From JBKEHD01 sp046710445 (GTDB taxonomy: Bacteria; Pseudomonadota; Alphaproteobacteria; Rickettsiales; Midichloriaceae), in NCBI GenBank assembly GCA_046710445.1, contig JBKEHD010000038.1, positions 1-7,007 of the forward strand: a DNA stretch of 7,007 nucleotides, in the 5' to 3' direction. A program made the translations under genes and the position numbers. Shown piece after piece: positions 1-6,522 of the stretch. Numbering within the stretch: the first letter of the stretch is position 1; each line of letters begins with the position of its first letter. The notes under the pieces were generated by a model, which searched no databases, was not told the DNA's origin, and saw only the letters and a program-made list of their open reading frames with translations.

Positions 1-23
1 TATTGCTTTGCTTTTTTAGACAT
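1..23 (-). CDS. 5' end of an unidentified gene running off the left edge
   Basis: On the minus strand an ATG at 23-21 is preceded by the purine-rich SD AAAGGAGA (about 28-35) at a spacing of about four bases. This is one of the best ribosome-binding sites in the window. Only seven codons are visible, reading MSKKAKQ, a Lys-rich start, before the sequence ends. The product cannot be identified from so short a piece. Confidence rests on the SD-start pair and not on the protein. The gene points away from the start-less frame at 69-404. Confidence 0.5.
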
Positions 24-68
24 ACAATCTCCTTTATTTTGTTTTGAAATTATATCTCATTTTGTTAA

Positions 69-404
69 TTTTGCTGTCCAGTTTATGGGGACCATTATAT
101 ACATCCAGATAAAAAATCCTTAGAAGTAGAGCAGGATATTTGTTTTAACCAAAAAGAAGGAGAAAAAGAATTTAATATCGAATGTACTCACACAAAAGAA
201 TATCATTTAGAATATGATCAATGCTCTGTTAAAATTATAATTGATACCAAAGAAAGTTTAGAGCAAAGTATTTCTCTTGATGCGCCTAATAATACAGAAG
301 GTGAGAAAGATTATTGTGATACGATAACTCCTATCGAATATTTTGGCTCCCTTGTCAATGATGAAGCTAGCACATCTCCTAATGAAATGAGAGAAGAGCT
401 ATAA
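69..404 (+). pseudogene. Start-less open frame, probable remnant of an acidic protein gene
   Basis: This frame is open for 111 codons between a TAA at 66-68 and a TAA at 402-404. Its composition looks like real protein: rich in Glu, Asp and Lys, with several Cys (early CC, then single Cys in the middle), ending in MREEL. It has no ATG, GTG or TTG before a Met five codons from its end, so it cannot be expressed as it stands from a canonical start. An ATG at 95-97 lies in another frame and stops after 12 codons. One extra A in the A-run near 110-115 would join that ATG to the long frame, so a frameshifted gene is one reading. The other is a 3' fragment left by rearrangement. I do not recognise the family, and no membrane segment is visible. 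A non-canonical start cannot be excluded. Confidence 0.45.
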
Positions 405-431
405 TCAATATACATTCTTAAACTACATATA

Positions 432-466
432 AAGTGATATACGAGTATTATGCTCATATATCACTT
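432..466 (-). terminator. Stem-loop terminator of argS, possibly bidirectional
   Basis: Two 14-base arms (432-445 and 453-466) enclose a 7-base loop, starting just 3 bases beyond the argS stop codon. In the minus-strand RNA every position pairs, with one G-U wobble. In the plus-strand RNA the same position is an A-C mismatch. The minus-strand structure is followed by CTTTATAT, a weak U-tract. Position and strand asymmetry favour a role in ending argS transcription. It could also end transcription arriving from the plus-strand remnant, where TTATTT follows the stem. Confidence 0.6.
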
Positions 467-469
467 ATT

Positions 470-2194
470 TCACATAGATTCTACTGCTTTAATACCCAAC
501 AATTTAAGTCCAGATTTTAGTACAACCAAAGTAGCTTTTACTAATGCGACACGTGATTTCGTTAACTCTATATTATCTTTATCTATAAATTTTATACTTT
601 CTTCTTCCCCACCTTGACTCCAGCTTGAATGAAACACACAAGCAATTTCATATAAATAATAAGCTATTTTATGCATATCTAATGTCAAAGCAGAAGATTC
701 TAAAATCTTTGGATACAAAGCTAAGATTTTTATAATTCTTAAATCATGCTTAGTATCGAGAAGTTCAAAATTCACATCCTTTAAATCATCCGCAAATTTT
801 ATATTTAATTCATCCGCTTTTCTCAAAATAGAATTTGCTCTTGCAGACGCGTATTGGATATAAAAAAGACGATTATCTTTTGTTTGTTTATTAATTTCCT
901 CAACATCAATATCTAAAACGGTATCAGAATCTTTGCTTAAAATTGCAAATCTCAATGACTCCTTACCTATTTGCTCTAAAACATCCTTTAATGCAAGGAA
1001 TTGCCCTGAACGCTTTGACATCTTTATTTGCTTTCCGTCTTTTATTATATTAACTAATTGGCAAATTTTGATATTCAATTTAGCAGTATTGTCACTTAAA
1101 GCGGCTACAGCACTTTGTAATCGTTTTTTATACCCTATATGATCCGCACCTAACAACAAAATCATACTATTGTATCCACGTTCAATCTTATCAAAATGAT
1201 ACGCTATATCAGATGCAAAATAGGTATAAGAGCCATCCGCTAATTCTATCACTCTATCAGTATCGTCACCAAATTCTTTCGCTTTGAATATCAATTGCTC
1301 TTCAAGTTTCCAATCTTCTGAAACCTTTCCCTTTGGTTTTTCTAAAATTCCTTTATATAAAAGTTCCTTTTTATCCAACTCATCAATGGCATTCTTTACT
1401 TTGAATTCTTTTATTAAATCTTTCTCAGATCTAAATACATCATGATAAACACCCAATTGACGCAAATCATCCTTTATCATATCTAAAATTTGCTCTACAG
1501 CAAAATTTTTGAATAACTCTTCTCTTTCAGCTTCTTCAAATCTAGTTATATTATTTTCATATTTTTCAAATAATTCATCTGCAATTTCAACTAAATACTT
1601 GCCTGGATAACAATCATCTTCCAATTTCACGTCTTCACCAAGACGTTGAAGATACCTTATGTTCAAAGATTTTCCTAACTTGTCAATCTGACTTCCTGCG
1701 TCATTAATATAAAATTCCCTTGTTATATCATACCCACATTTATCTAATACATTAGAAATTACATCTCCAAAAATAGCTCCTTTAGCATGGCCTATATGCA
1801 TTGGTCCTGTAGGATTTGTTGAAACAAATTCAACATTCACCTTTTCTCCATTACCTAGGTTAATTTCAGGGTAATTTTGAGAAAGTCGCAACAAATCTTG
1901 AAGAAATTTAGACCAAAATTTCTTTTCTATTATCATATTAATAAAATGGTTTGGAGCTACAGTAACACTCTCTATATCTCGCTCCTTTTCCAGCATAGAG
2001 GCTATCTCTGTTGCCACCTCTTTTGGGTTGAGATTTAACTTTTTGCTAATTACTAAAGCAATATTAGTAGACAGATCTCCATATTTCTCTTGTCTTGGAT
2101 ACTCAACTTTGATATTTTCACAATCTAAGACGTTTGGATATTTTTTTTCTGTATTTAAAAATATTATATTTTTATAATAAGAGAATAAATTCAT
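470..2194 (-). CDS. argS: Arginyl-tRNA synthetase (class I)
   Basis: Charges tRNA-Arg with arginine, using ATP, in the cytoplasm. The 574-residue product has the normal length for bacterial ArgRS. In order, it shows an N-terminal additional domain with the typical EKYGDLSTNIA stretch (about 36-46), the class I signature STNPTGPMHIGHAKGA with HIGH at 133-136, the conserved FYINDAGSQI stretch at 161-170, the second ATP-binding motif KMSKRSG at 391-397, and a C-terminal helical anticodon-binding domain with YIQYASARANSI (about 445-456). The ATG at 2194-2192 gives a natural N-terminus, but no good SD precedes it, as is common for genes in this window. It is transcribed divergently from pccB and followed at once by a stem-loop. 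Every catalytic motif is intact, so the gene looks functional. Confidence 0.97.
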   Translation of the reverse strand: MNLFSYYKNIIFLNTEKKYPNVLDCENIKVEYPRQEKYGDLSTNIALVISKKLNLNPKEVATEIASMLEKERDIESVTVAPNHFINMIIEKKFWSKFLQDLLRLSQNYPEINLGNGEKVNVEFVSTNPTGPMHIGHAKGAIFGDVISNVLDKCGYDITREFYINDAGSQIDKLGKSLNIRYLQRLGEDVKLEDDCYPGKYLVEIADELFEKYENNITRFEEAEREELFKNFAVEQILDMIKDDLRQLGVYHDVFRSEKDLIKEFKVKNAIDELDKKELLYKGILEKPKGKVSEDWKLEEQLIFKAKEFGDDTDRVIELADGSYTYFASDIAYHFDKIERGYNSMILLLGADHIGYKKRLQSAVAALSDNTAKLNIKICQLVNIIKDGKQIKMSKRSGQFLALKDVLEQIGKESLRFAILSKDSDTVLDIDVEEINKQTKDNRLFYIQYASARANSILRKADELNIKFADDLKDVNFELLDTKHDLRIIKILALYPKILESSALTLDMHKIAYYLYEIACVFHSSWSQGGEEESIKFIDKDNIELTKSRVALVKATLVVLKSGLKLLGIKAVESM

Positions 2195-2230
2195 TTGTTA
2201 TAAATTATTTTTTGTAAAAGAGTATAGCTT

Positions 2231-2260
2231 GTTATATTATAAATTTCAAAAAATTGTCGA
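2231..2260 (-). promoter_or_regulatory. Candidate sigma-70 type promoter of argS
   Basis: On the minus strand, TCGACA (2260-2255; five of six consensus -35 bases) is followed after 18 bases by TATAAC (2236-2231; five of six -10 bases). The argS start is 36 bases further on. The 115-base spacer to pccB is extremely AT-rich, so chance matches are likely. On the plus strand only a weaker pair was seen for pccB: TTGTCG near 2254 and TACTAT 17 bases later. Confidence 0.35.
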
Positions 2261-2309
2261 AAAAAGATTTTTTTATTACTATCAGCCTTAAATTTTATAT
2301 ATTGTAAAT

Positions 2310-3845
2310 ATGAAAAAAAAAACCGAAACACAACTAAATAATAAGATCCAATCTATCAGATTAGGAGGTGGGCAAGATAAAATTGATAAACAACATAGTT
2401 TAGGAAAATTAACAGCAAGAGAAAGAGTAGAGATTCTTTTAGATCCAGATTCTTTTGAAGAAATTGATGCTTTCGTAGAGCATAGATGCACAAATTTCAA
2501 TATGGAAAAGAAAATTTTTCCTGGAGATGGGGTAATTGTTGGACATGGTACAATTAACGGAAGATTAGTTTTTGTATATAGCCAAGATTTCACCGTGATG
2601 GGAGGATCATTAGGTGAAATGCATTCAAAAAAAATTAATAAAGTACAAGATTTAGCTTTGAAGCTAAAAGCGCCTATAATAGGAATTAACGATTCTGGGG
2701 GAGCGAGAATACAAGAGGGAGTAGATTCTTTAAAAGGATATGGAGAAATTTTCCAAAGAAATGTGGATGCTTCAGGCGTAATACCTCAAATCTCCGTAAT
2801 CATGGGGCCGTGTGCTGGTGGAGCAGTTTATTCACCTGCCTTAACAGATTTTATTTTCATGGTCAAAGGTAGTTCGTATATGTATCTTACTGGGCCAGAT
2901 ATCGTAAAAACTGCAACACATGAAATTGTTACTCATGAGCAATTAGGCGGAGCTCAAACACATATGAAAAAAAGTGGAGTGAGTGATTTTACTGCAGAAA
3001 ATGATATAGAATGTTTGCATATGGTGAGAAAATTATTTGATTTTTTCCCATCTTCAAATATAGCAAAATTACCAATATTTCAAACAAGTGATCCGGATGA
3101 TAGGATAGAAATGTCTCTTGAAACTCTTGTCCCACAAGAAGCTACCAAACCATATGACATGAAACAATTAATAGAAAAAGTCATAGATGAAGGAGACTTT
3201 TTTGAAATTAAAAAAGGGTTTGCACAAAATATCATAACAGGTTTCGCTAGATTTGAAGGATATCCAGTTGGTATAGTGGCAAATCAACCTATGCATATAG
3301 CCGGATGTTTAGATATTAATGCTTCTGTTAAAGCGGCCAGATTTATAAGATTTTGTGATGCATTTGGTATACCAATTATTACATTTATAGATGTGCCAGG
3401 GTTTTTGCCTGGGACTGATCAAGAGCATAAGGGAATAATAAAACATGGTGCAAAATTGCTATATGCCTATGCTGAAGCAACTGTACCAAAAATTAGTTTA
3501 ATAATTAGAAAAGCATATGGTGGTTCTTACATCGTAATGAACTCCAAACACTTAAGAGGAGATGTAAACTTAGCTTGGTCTAATACTGAAATAGCTGTAA
3601 TGGGAGCTAAGGGTGCAACGCAAATTTTATATAAAAGCAACACTAAATCTCCAGAAGAAGAAGCCTTACTAATGGCTGAATATGAAGAAAAATTTTCTTC
3701 TCCGTTAGTAGCTGCCTCAAGAGGTTATTTAGATGATATAATAAAACCACATCGTACAAGATGGAAGATATGCAAATATTTATCTATACTTGAAAATAAA
3801 AAAGTAGATAGACCTTGGAAAAAACATGATAATTTACCCTTATAA
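2310..3845 (+). CDS. pccB: Propionyl-CoA carboxylase beta chain (carboxyltransferase)
   Basis: Carboxyltransferase subunit that moves CO2 from biotin on the alpha chain to propionyl-CoA, giving methylmalonyl-CoA. The 511-residue length matches PccB (about 510) and not the shorter AccD, and no zinc-finger Cys set is present. N-terminal half: LGKLTARERVEILLDPDSF (about 31-49), FPGDGVIVGHG (70-80), then the acyl-CoA and oxyanion region DSGGARIQEG (128-137) and GPCAGGAVYSPALTDF (166-181), then YLTGPDIVK. C-terminal half: IDVPGFLPGTDQE (360-372), AYGGSYIVMNSKHLRGD (402-418) and MGAKGA (431-436). The end, RPWKKHDNLPL, is typical of the family. The ATG is followed by ten A residues, and no SD is visible. 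No pccA lies in the window. It heads a probable operon with radC and pth. Closely related acyl-CoA carboxylase beta chains acting on other substrates are the alternative. Confidence 0.94.
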   Translation: MKKKTETQLNNKIQSIRLGGGQDKIDKQHSLGKLTARERVEILLDPDSFEEIDAFVEHRCTNFNMEKKIFPGDGVIVGHGTINGRLVFVYSQDFTVMGGSLGEMHSKKINKVQDLALKLKAPIIGINDSGGARIQEGVDSLKGYGEIFQRNVDASGVIPQISVIMGPCAGGAVYSPALTDFIFMVKGSSYMYLTGPDIVKTATHEIVTHEQLGGAQTHMKKSGVSDFTAENDIECLHMVRKLFDFFPSSNIAKLPIFQTSDPDDRIEMSLETLVPQEATKPYDMKQLIEKVIDEGDFFEIKKGFAQNIITGFARFEGYPVGIVANQPMHIAGCLDINASVKAARFIRFCDAFGIPIITFIDVPGFLPGTDQEHKGIIKHGAKLLYAYAEATVPKISLIIRKAYGGSYIVMNSKHLRGDVNLAWSNTEIAVMGAKGATQILYKSNTKSPEEEALLMAEYEEKFSSPLVAASRGYLDDIIKPHRTRWKICKYLSILENKKVDRPWKKHDNLPL

Positions 3846-3860
3846 TTATACTTAGTTTAT

Positions 3861-4559
3861 ATGGAGGAAGAATTTGATTCTAGGCATGGACATAGACAAA
3901 GATTAAAAGAGCGATTTCTAAAATCTACCATAAGGTCCTTGCCCGATTATGAAATTTTAGAAATGCTGCTTTTTTATGTCATACCCATAAAAGACACTAA
4001 AGAAATATCGAAAATGCTACTTAAAAAGCACGGTAGTCTAATGGGAGTGCTTAATGCTGATAAATCCCAATTGCTTCAAATCAAAGGAGTTGGCTCATCA
4101 GTTTATTTACATTTCAGGTTGCTTAAAGATTTGTTCAGTAGATTGCATGTACCACAAGACCTGTCAAAAGAAAAAACTCATGTTTTAAATAATTGGAATT
4201 CTGTTGTTAATTATTGCAATTTAACTATGGGTTTTCAAAAAACAGAAAGTTTTAGAATCTTGTATTTGAACTCAAAAAACAATCTAATAGAAGAAGATGT
4301 TATAGATTATGGTACTGTTGATAGAATAGCTATACATCCAAGAGAAATAGTTAAAAACGCCCTTACTCACTCTGCTTCTGCAGTGATTTTAGTACATAAC
4401 CACCCCAGCGGAGATGTTAATCCTTCGAAACAAGATATTGAGTTAACAAATAAAATTGTAGATGGATTGAGATCCGTATGCATTACTGTTCATGATCACA
4501 TAATTGTTTCACAAAACAACTATTATTCTTTTAGAACTAATAATTTAATCAAAGGATAA
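3861..4559 (+). CDS. radC: RadC family JAB/MPN-domain protein
   Basis: The 232-residue protein has the full RadC layout: an N-terminal GHRQRLKERF motif (10-19), a helix-hairpin-helix-like region with KGVGSS (75-80), and a C-terminal JAB1/MPN metalloprotease-like domain. The metal-binding signature HNHPSGD (179-185) with PSKQD (188-192) is complete, and RIAIHPREIVKNAL (155-168) precedes it. The family was once linked to DNA repair, but that role is disputed and its molecular function is unsettled. The start at 3861 lies 15 bases after pccB and leaves GHRQRL at the usual distance from the N-terminus. No strong SD is seen upstream. It belongs to the same operon as pccB and pth, which suggests shared transcription but not shared function. 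Confidence 0.93.
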   Translation: MEEEFDSRHGHRQRLKERFLKSTIRSLPDYEILEMLLFYVIPIKDTKEISKMLLKKHGSLMGVLNADKSQLLQIKGVGSSVYLHFRLLKDLFSRLHVPQDLSKEKTHVLNNWNSVVNYCNLTMGFQKTESFRILYLNSKNNLIEEDVIDYGTVDRIAIHPREIVKNALTHSASAVILVHNHPSGDVNPSKQDIELTNKIVDGLRSVCITVHDHIIVSQNNYYSFRTNNLIKG

Positions 4560-4561
4560 GT

Positions 4562-5146
4562 ATGAAACTACTTGCAGGATTAGGAAATTTTGGAGAGGAA
4601 TATGAAGAAACAAGACATAACATAGGATTTAAAATTATTGATGCAATAGCACAAAAATATGAATTCACAAATTTTAATAATAAATTTTATGCAAAAATCA
4701 CAAAAGTTAAAATTGCCCAACATGATATAATTTTATGCATGCCGATGAGTTACATGAATAATTCTGGTATACCTATAAGCAAATTATTAAATTTTTATAA
4801 AATACCTTTGTCAGATGCGTATATATTTCACGATGATTTAGATGTACAATTAGGCAAAATAAAAATAAAAACAGGGGGCGGTAATGCTGGACATAATGGT
4901 CTAAAATCTATAGATCAACATATGGGCAAGGATTATCATAGAATCAGAATAGGAATAGGAAGACCAGAAATGAAATCAATGGTATCAGATTATGTACTAG
5001 GTGATTTTTTTAAAGAAGAATCCAATACAATAAACAATACAATAAACTTCATCGTGCAAAATATAGAGCTATTGCTTAATGACAAATGTGATGAACTAAT
5101 CAAAAACCATACAAATGAAATAAATAAATTGCTGGATAAAAATTAA
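4562..5146 (+). CDS. pth: Peptidyl-tRNA hydrolase
   Basis: Hydrolyses peptidyl-tRNAs released from stalled ribosomes, recycling tRNA in the cytoplasm. The 194 residues match the Pth family. All key residues are present: GLGNFGEEYEETRHNIGF carries Asn9 and the catalytic His19, MPMSYMNNSG carries Asn66, FHDDLD carries Asp91, and GGGNAGHNGLKS carries Asn112. RIRIGIGRP and DYVLGDF follow. An AAAGGA SD at 4551-4556 lies inside the end of radC, and the ATG is two bases after the radC stop, so the two genes are probably translationally coupled. A perfect 12-base tandem duplication at 5024-5047 encodes NTIN twice (residues 155-162), outside the active site. No convincing terminator follows, although the downstream bases are T-rich. 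Confidence 0.96.
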   Translation: MKLLAGLGNFGEEYEETRHNIGFKIIDAIAQKYEFTNFNNKFYAKITKVKIAQHDIILCMPMSYMNNSGIPISKLLNFYKIPLSDAYIFHDDLDVQLGKIKIKTGGGNAGHNGLKSIDQHMGKDYHRIRIGIGRPEMKSMVSDYVLGDFFKEESNTINNTINFIVQNIELLLNDKCDELIKNHTNEINKLLDKN

Positions 5147-5161
5147 TTTCATCAAATATCT

Positions 5162-5302
5162 CTATTTATTTTTTTCCGCAATTAATCGTTCATAATCCGG
5201 TTCTTCTATAGCACCATAATTTGTATATTGACCCGATAAATCACTGTTATATTGAAAATGAATAAACAACAATACAACTACAAAAATCAATCTTAAAGCC
5301 AT
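5162..5302 (-). CDS. Putative 46-residue single-pass membrane microprotein
   Basis: A minus-strand ATG at 5302-5300 opens a 46-codon frame ending in TAG at 5164-5162. The product begins MALRLIFVVVLLFIHF, one clean hydrophobic segment (about residues 3-16) after an Arg. A polar, acidic tail follows with GQYTNYGAIEEPDYERL and a Lys-rich end. Hydrophobic start, polar tail and dense coding in an otherwise empty spacer argue for a real gene. Against it, the only upstream SD-like bases are GATGG nine bases away, and the tail is short. The pattern of a hydrophobic start, then QY, then a DYxRL-like stretch faintly recalls the beginning of FtsB-type septum proteins, but the coiled coil is missing. I do not assign a function. 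It lies antisense to any read-through from pth. Confidence 0.4.
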   Translation of the reverse strand: MALRLIFVVVLLFIHFQYNSDLSGQYTNYGAIEEPDYERLIAEKNK

Positions 5303-5446
5303 AACTTATTACCATCAGTATTAGCGTCATTATTATTATTACCCTTTCTTCTGAAGAAGTAAAATAAATTAATCTCCTTATCAAAAATAAAAATTCACAT
5401 ATATTCTATTTATTAACTTTTATTTTTCTTTGCAATGACATTCTTC

Positions 5447-5469
5447 AAGCCCCAATATATTAGGCTTTT
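5447..5469 (+). terminator. Weak hairpin with short T-run upstream of the riboswitch
   Basis: AAGCC (5447-5451) and GGCTT (5463-5467) form a 5-bp stem around an AT-rich 11-base loop, with TTTT at 5466-5469. It could stop read-through from the pccB-radC-pth operon before the thiamine locus. The stem is short and the T-run small, so this is only a candidate. Confidence 0.25.
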
Positions 5470-5523
5470 ACAGCTTATACATTCATCCTTGTTATTAAAA
5501 AATATTATGCTACTCTTTGTGCA

Positions 5524-5600
5524 GGTATTGGGGTGCCTTTATCGGCTGAGATACGCATAGTAAACCCATAAATCTGATATATTTAATACTAGTAGAGGAA
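5524..5600 (+). ncRNA. TPP riboswitch (THI element)
   Basis: The conserved blocks of the thiamine pyrophosphate aptamer occur in order. They are GGGGTGCC (5530-5537), a very short P3 helix closed by GGC, the pyrimidine-sensing CTGAGA (5546-5551), ACCC (5564-5567) pairing with the GGGG block, and AATCTGAT (5571-5578). The last block is TTTAATACTAGTAGAGGAA (5582-5600), which aligns without gaps to the classical 3' block ending AGCGTAGGGA. P5 keeps only two of four pairs, and the usual GCG reads GTA. The AGAGGA SD of the next gene lies within the 3' end of the aptamer, and no terminator hairpin separates them. Regulation is therefore probably translational, with TPP binding hiding the SD. No convincing P1 was found. 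Confidence 0.88.
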
Positions 5601-5603
5601 ATT

Positions 5604-5897
5604 GTGACCATTTTGATTTTTAGTTTTCTTGCCACCTTTACATCTGTGGTTTCTTTATTGCCTCAAATATACAAAACTTACACCACAAAATCATGTGATG
5701 ATATATCTTTATTCATGTTGGTTAATTTTTCAATATGCTCATTTAGCTGGGTAATGTATGGTGTTCTTACTGACTCTACAACCGTATGGGTAGCTAATAT
5801 ATTAATGTTATTATGTGAAATTATAATGATATATATGAAATTAAAATATTCAAAAAACACCAAATACCATGGTACAAAAAATATTAACCTCTCATAA
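5604..5897 (+). CDS. SemiSWEET / PQ-loop membrane transporter, predicted thiamine importer
   Basis: The 97-residue protein has three predicted transmembrane helices (about 3-22, 36-55 and 60-79), the length and topology of bacterial SemiSWEETs, which work as homodimers. TM1 ends in the PQ motif SLLPQIYKTYTTKSCDDIS (Pro20-Gln21). WVMYG (Trp49) and VANILML (Asn65) match the Trp and Asn that line the substrate site in characterised family members. The start is GTG at 5604, four to five bases after the AGAGGA SD inside the TPP riboswitch. Characterised SemiSWEETs carry sugars. Here the riboswitch and the overlapping thiamine pyrophosphokinase gene argue for import of thiamine or a close relative. 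That substrate is an inference from context. The C-terminal tail past residue 82 is polar and overlaps the next gene. Confidence 0.9.
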   Translation: MTILIFSFLATFTSVVSLLPQIYKTYTTKSCDDISLFMLVNFSICSFSWVMYGVLTDSTTVWVANILMLLCEIIMIYMKLKYSKNTKYHGTKNINLS

Positions 5898-6522
5898 TAG
5901 TGTCCTTTTTTTAAACGGCCATTTACCAGATATTAAAGATTACAATAATTATATAGACGGAAAAGTGAAAATTGCATCTGATGGTGCTGCAATAAAATTG
6001 ATTCATGATGAAATATATCTAGATTATGTAATAGGAGATTTAGATTCTTTAGGGTCTATTAATAAATCTTTTGTTAATCAGATTATTAAAATAAATGATC
6101 AAAATACCACAGATTTTGAAAAATGCCTGAATTTTATCATGAAAAACAAACTATCTCCTACACTGATTTTTGGCATAGGTGGGGGAGAAATTGATCATGC
6201 AATTAATAATATTTTCTCAATGTGCAATCATTCATTATCTGATCTCTCCTTTTTAGATATAAATGATCGAGGCAAAAAATTTGGTAAAATCATTACAAAC
6301 TCTAATTTAGAAATATATTTACCTATGGGTAGTAAGATTTCATTAATACCATATCCTTCTGCTTTAGTAACAACCGATAATTTAAAATGGAATATAGAAA
6401 ACCAACTGCTGAGCAATTTAGGATTTATCAGTGCAAGAAATTATAATATATCTGAAAAAATAAATATAAATGTACACCAAGGAAAATTATTGGTGATTGC
6501 TGATATTAAAGAAAAAAGCTAA
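5869..6522 (+). CDS. thiN: Thiamine pyrophosphokinase
   Basis: Transfers pyrophosphate from ATP to thiamine, giving TPP in one step. The 217 residues carry the TPK motifs in order: IASDGAA (35-41, for the usual ADGGAN), VIGDLDSL (54-61), DQNTTDFEKCL (77-87), GIGGGEIDHAINNI (102-115), and the C-terminal thiamine-binding domain with LKW (172-174), SARN (188-191) and GKLLVIAD. In the GGRxDH motif Glu107 replaces the common Arg. The ATG at 5869 overlaps the transporter by 29 bases and has no SD, so translation is probably coupled and indirectly under the TPP riboswitch. The pair lets the cell import thiamine and activate it without a biosynthetic pathway. The stop codon overlaps that of the converging gene by four bases. 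Confidence 0.93.
   Translation: MVQKILTSHNSVLFLNGHLPDIKDYNNYIDGKVKIASDGAAIKLIHDEIYLDYVIGDLDSLGSINKSFVNQIIKINDQNTTDFEKCLNFIMKNKLSPTLIFGIGGGEIDHAINNIFSMCNHSLSDLSFLDINDRGKKFGKIITNSNLEIYLPMGSKISLIPYPSALVTTDNLKWNIENQLLSNLGFISARNYNISEKININVHQGKLLVIADIKEKS

Noticed and set aside
1..126. Plus-strand frame open from the left edge to a TAG at 124-126
   Set aside because: It covers the SD and start of the minus-strand gene at the left edge and its composition is not convincing, so it is not called as an upstream half of the start-less frame.
933..1142. 69-codon plus-strand frame inside argS
   Set aside because: It is antisense to the conserved catalytic part of argS, which carries intact motifs. The translation has no independent family features.
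2288..2593. 101-codon minus-strand frame over the start of pccB
   Set aside because: It is a shadow of the strongly conserved pccB N-terminus, with no SD and no recognisable domain.
5346..5359. Small palindrome around TTCTTCTGAAGAA as a terminator
   Set aside because: Only about six pairs with a three-base loop and no T-run on either strand. It fits better as chance pairing.
5480..5511. Promoter of the thiamine operon (TATTAT or TATGCT near 5503-5511)
   Set aside because: No -35 box of acceptable quality lies at normal spacing. In such AT-rich DNA the -10-like strings are not informative.
5678..5863. 61-codon minus-strand frame inside the SemiSWEET gene
   Set aside because: It is antisense to a well-supported transporter gene. 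Its Ile/Asn richness simply mirrors the AT-rich membrane-segment codons.
6228..6416. 62-codon minus-strand frame inside the thiamine pyrophosphokinase gene
   Set aside because: It is fully contained in a gene with intact family motifs, and nothing supports independent coding.
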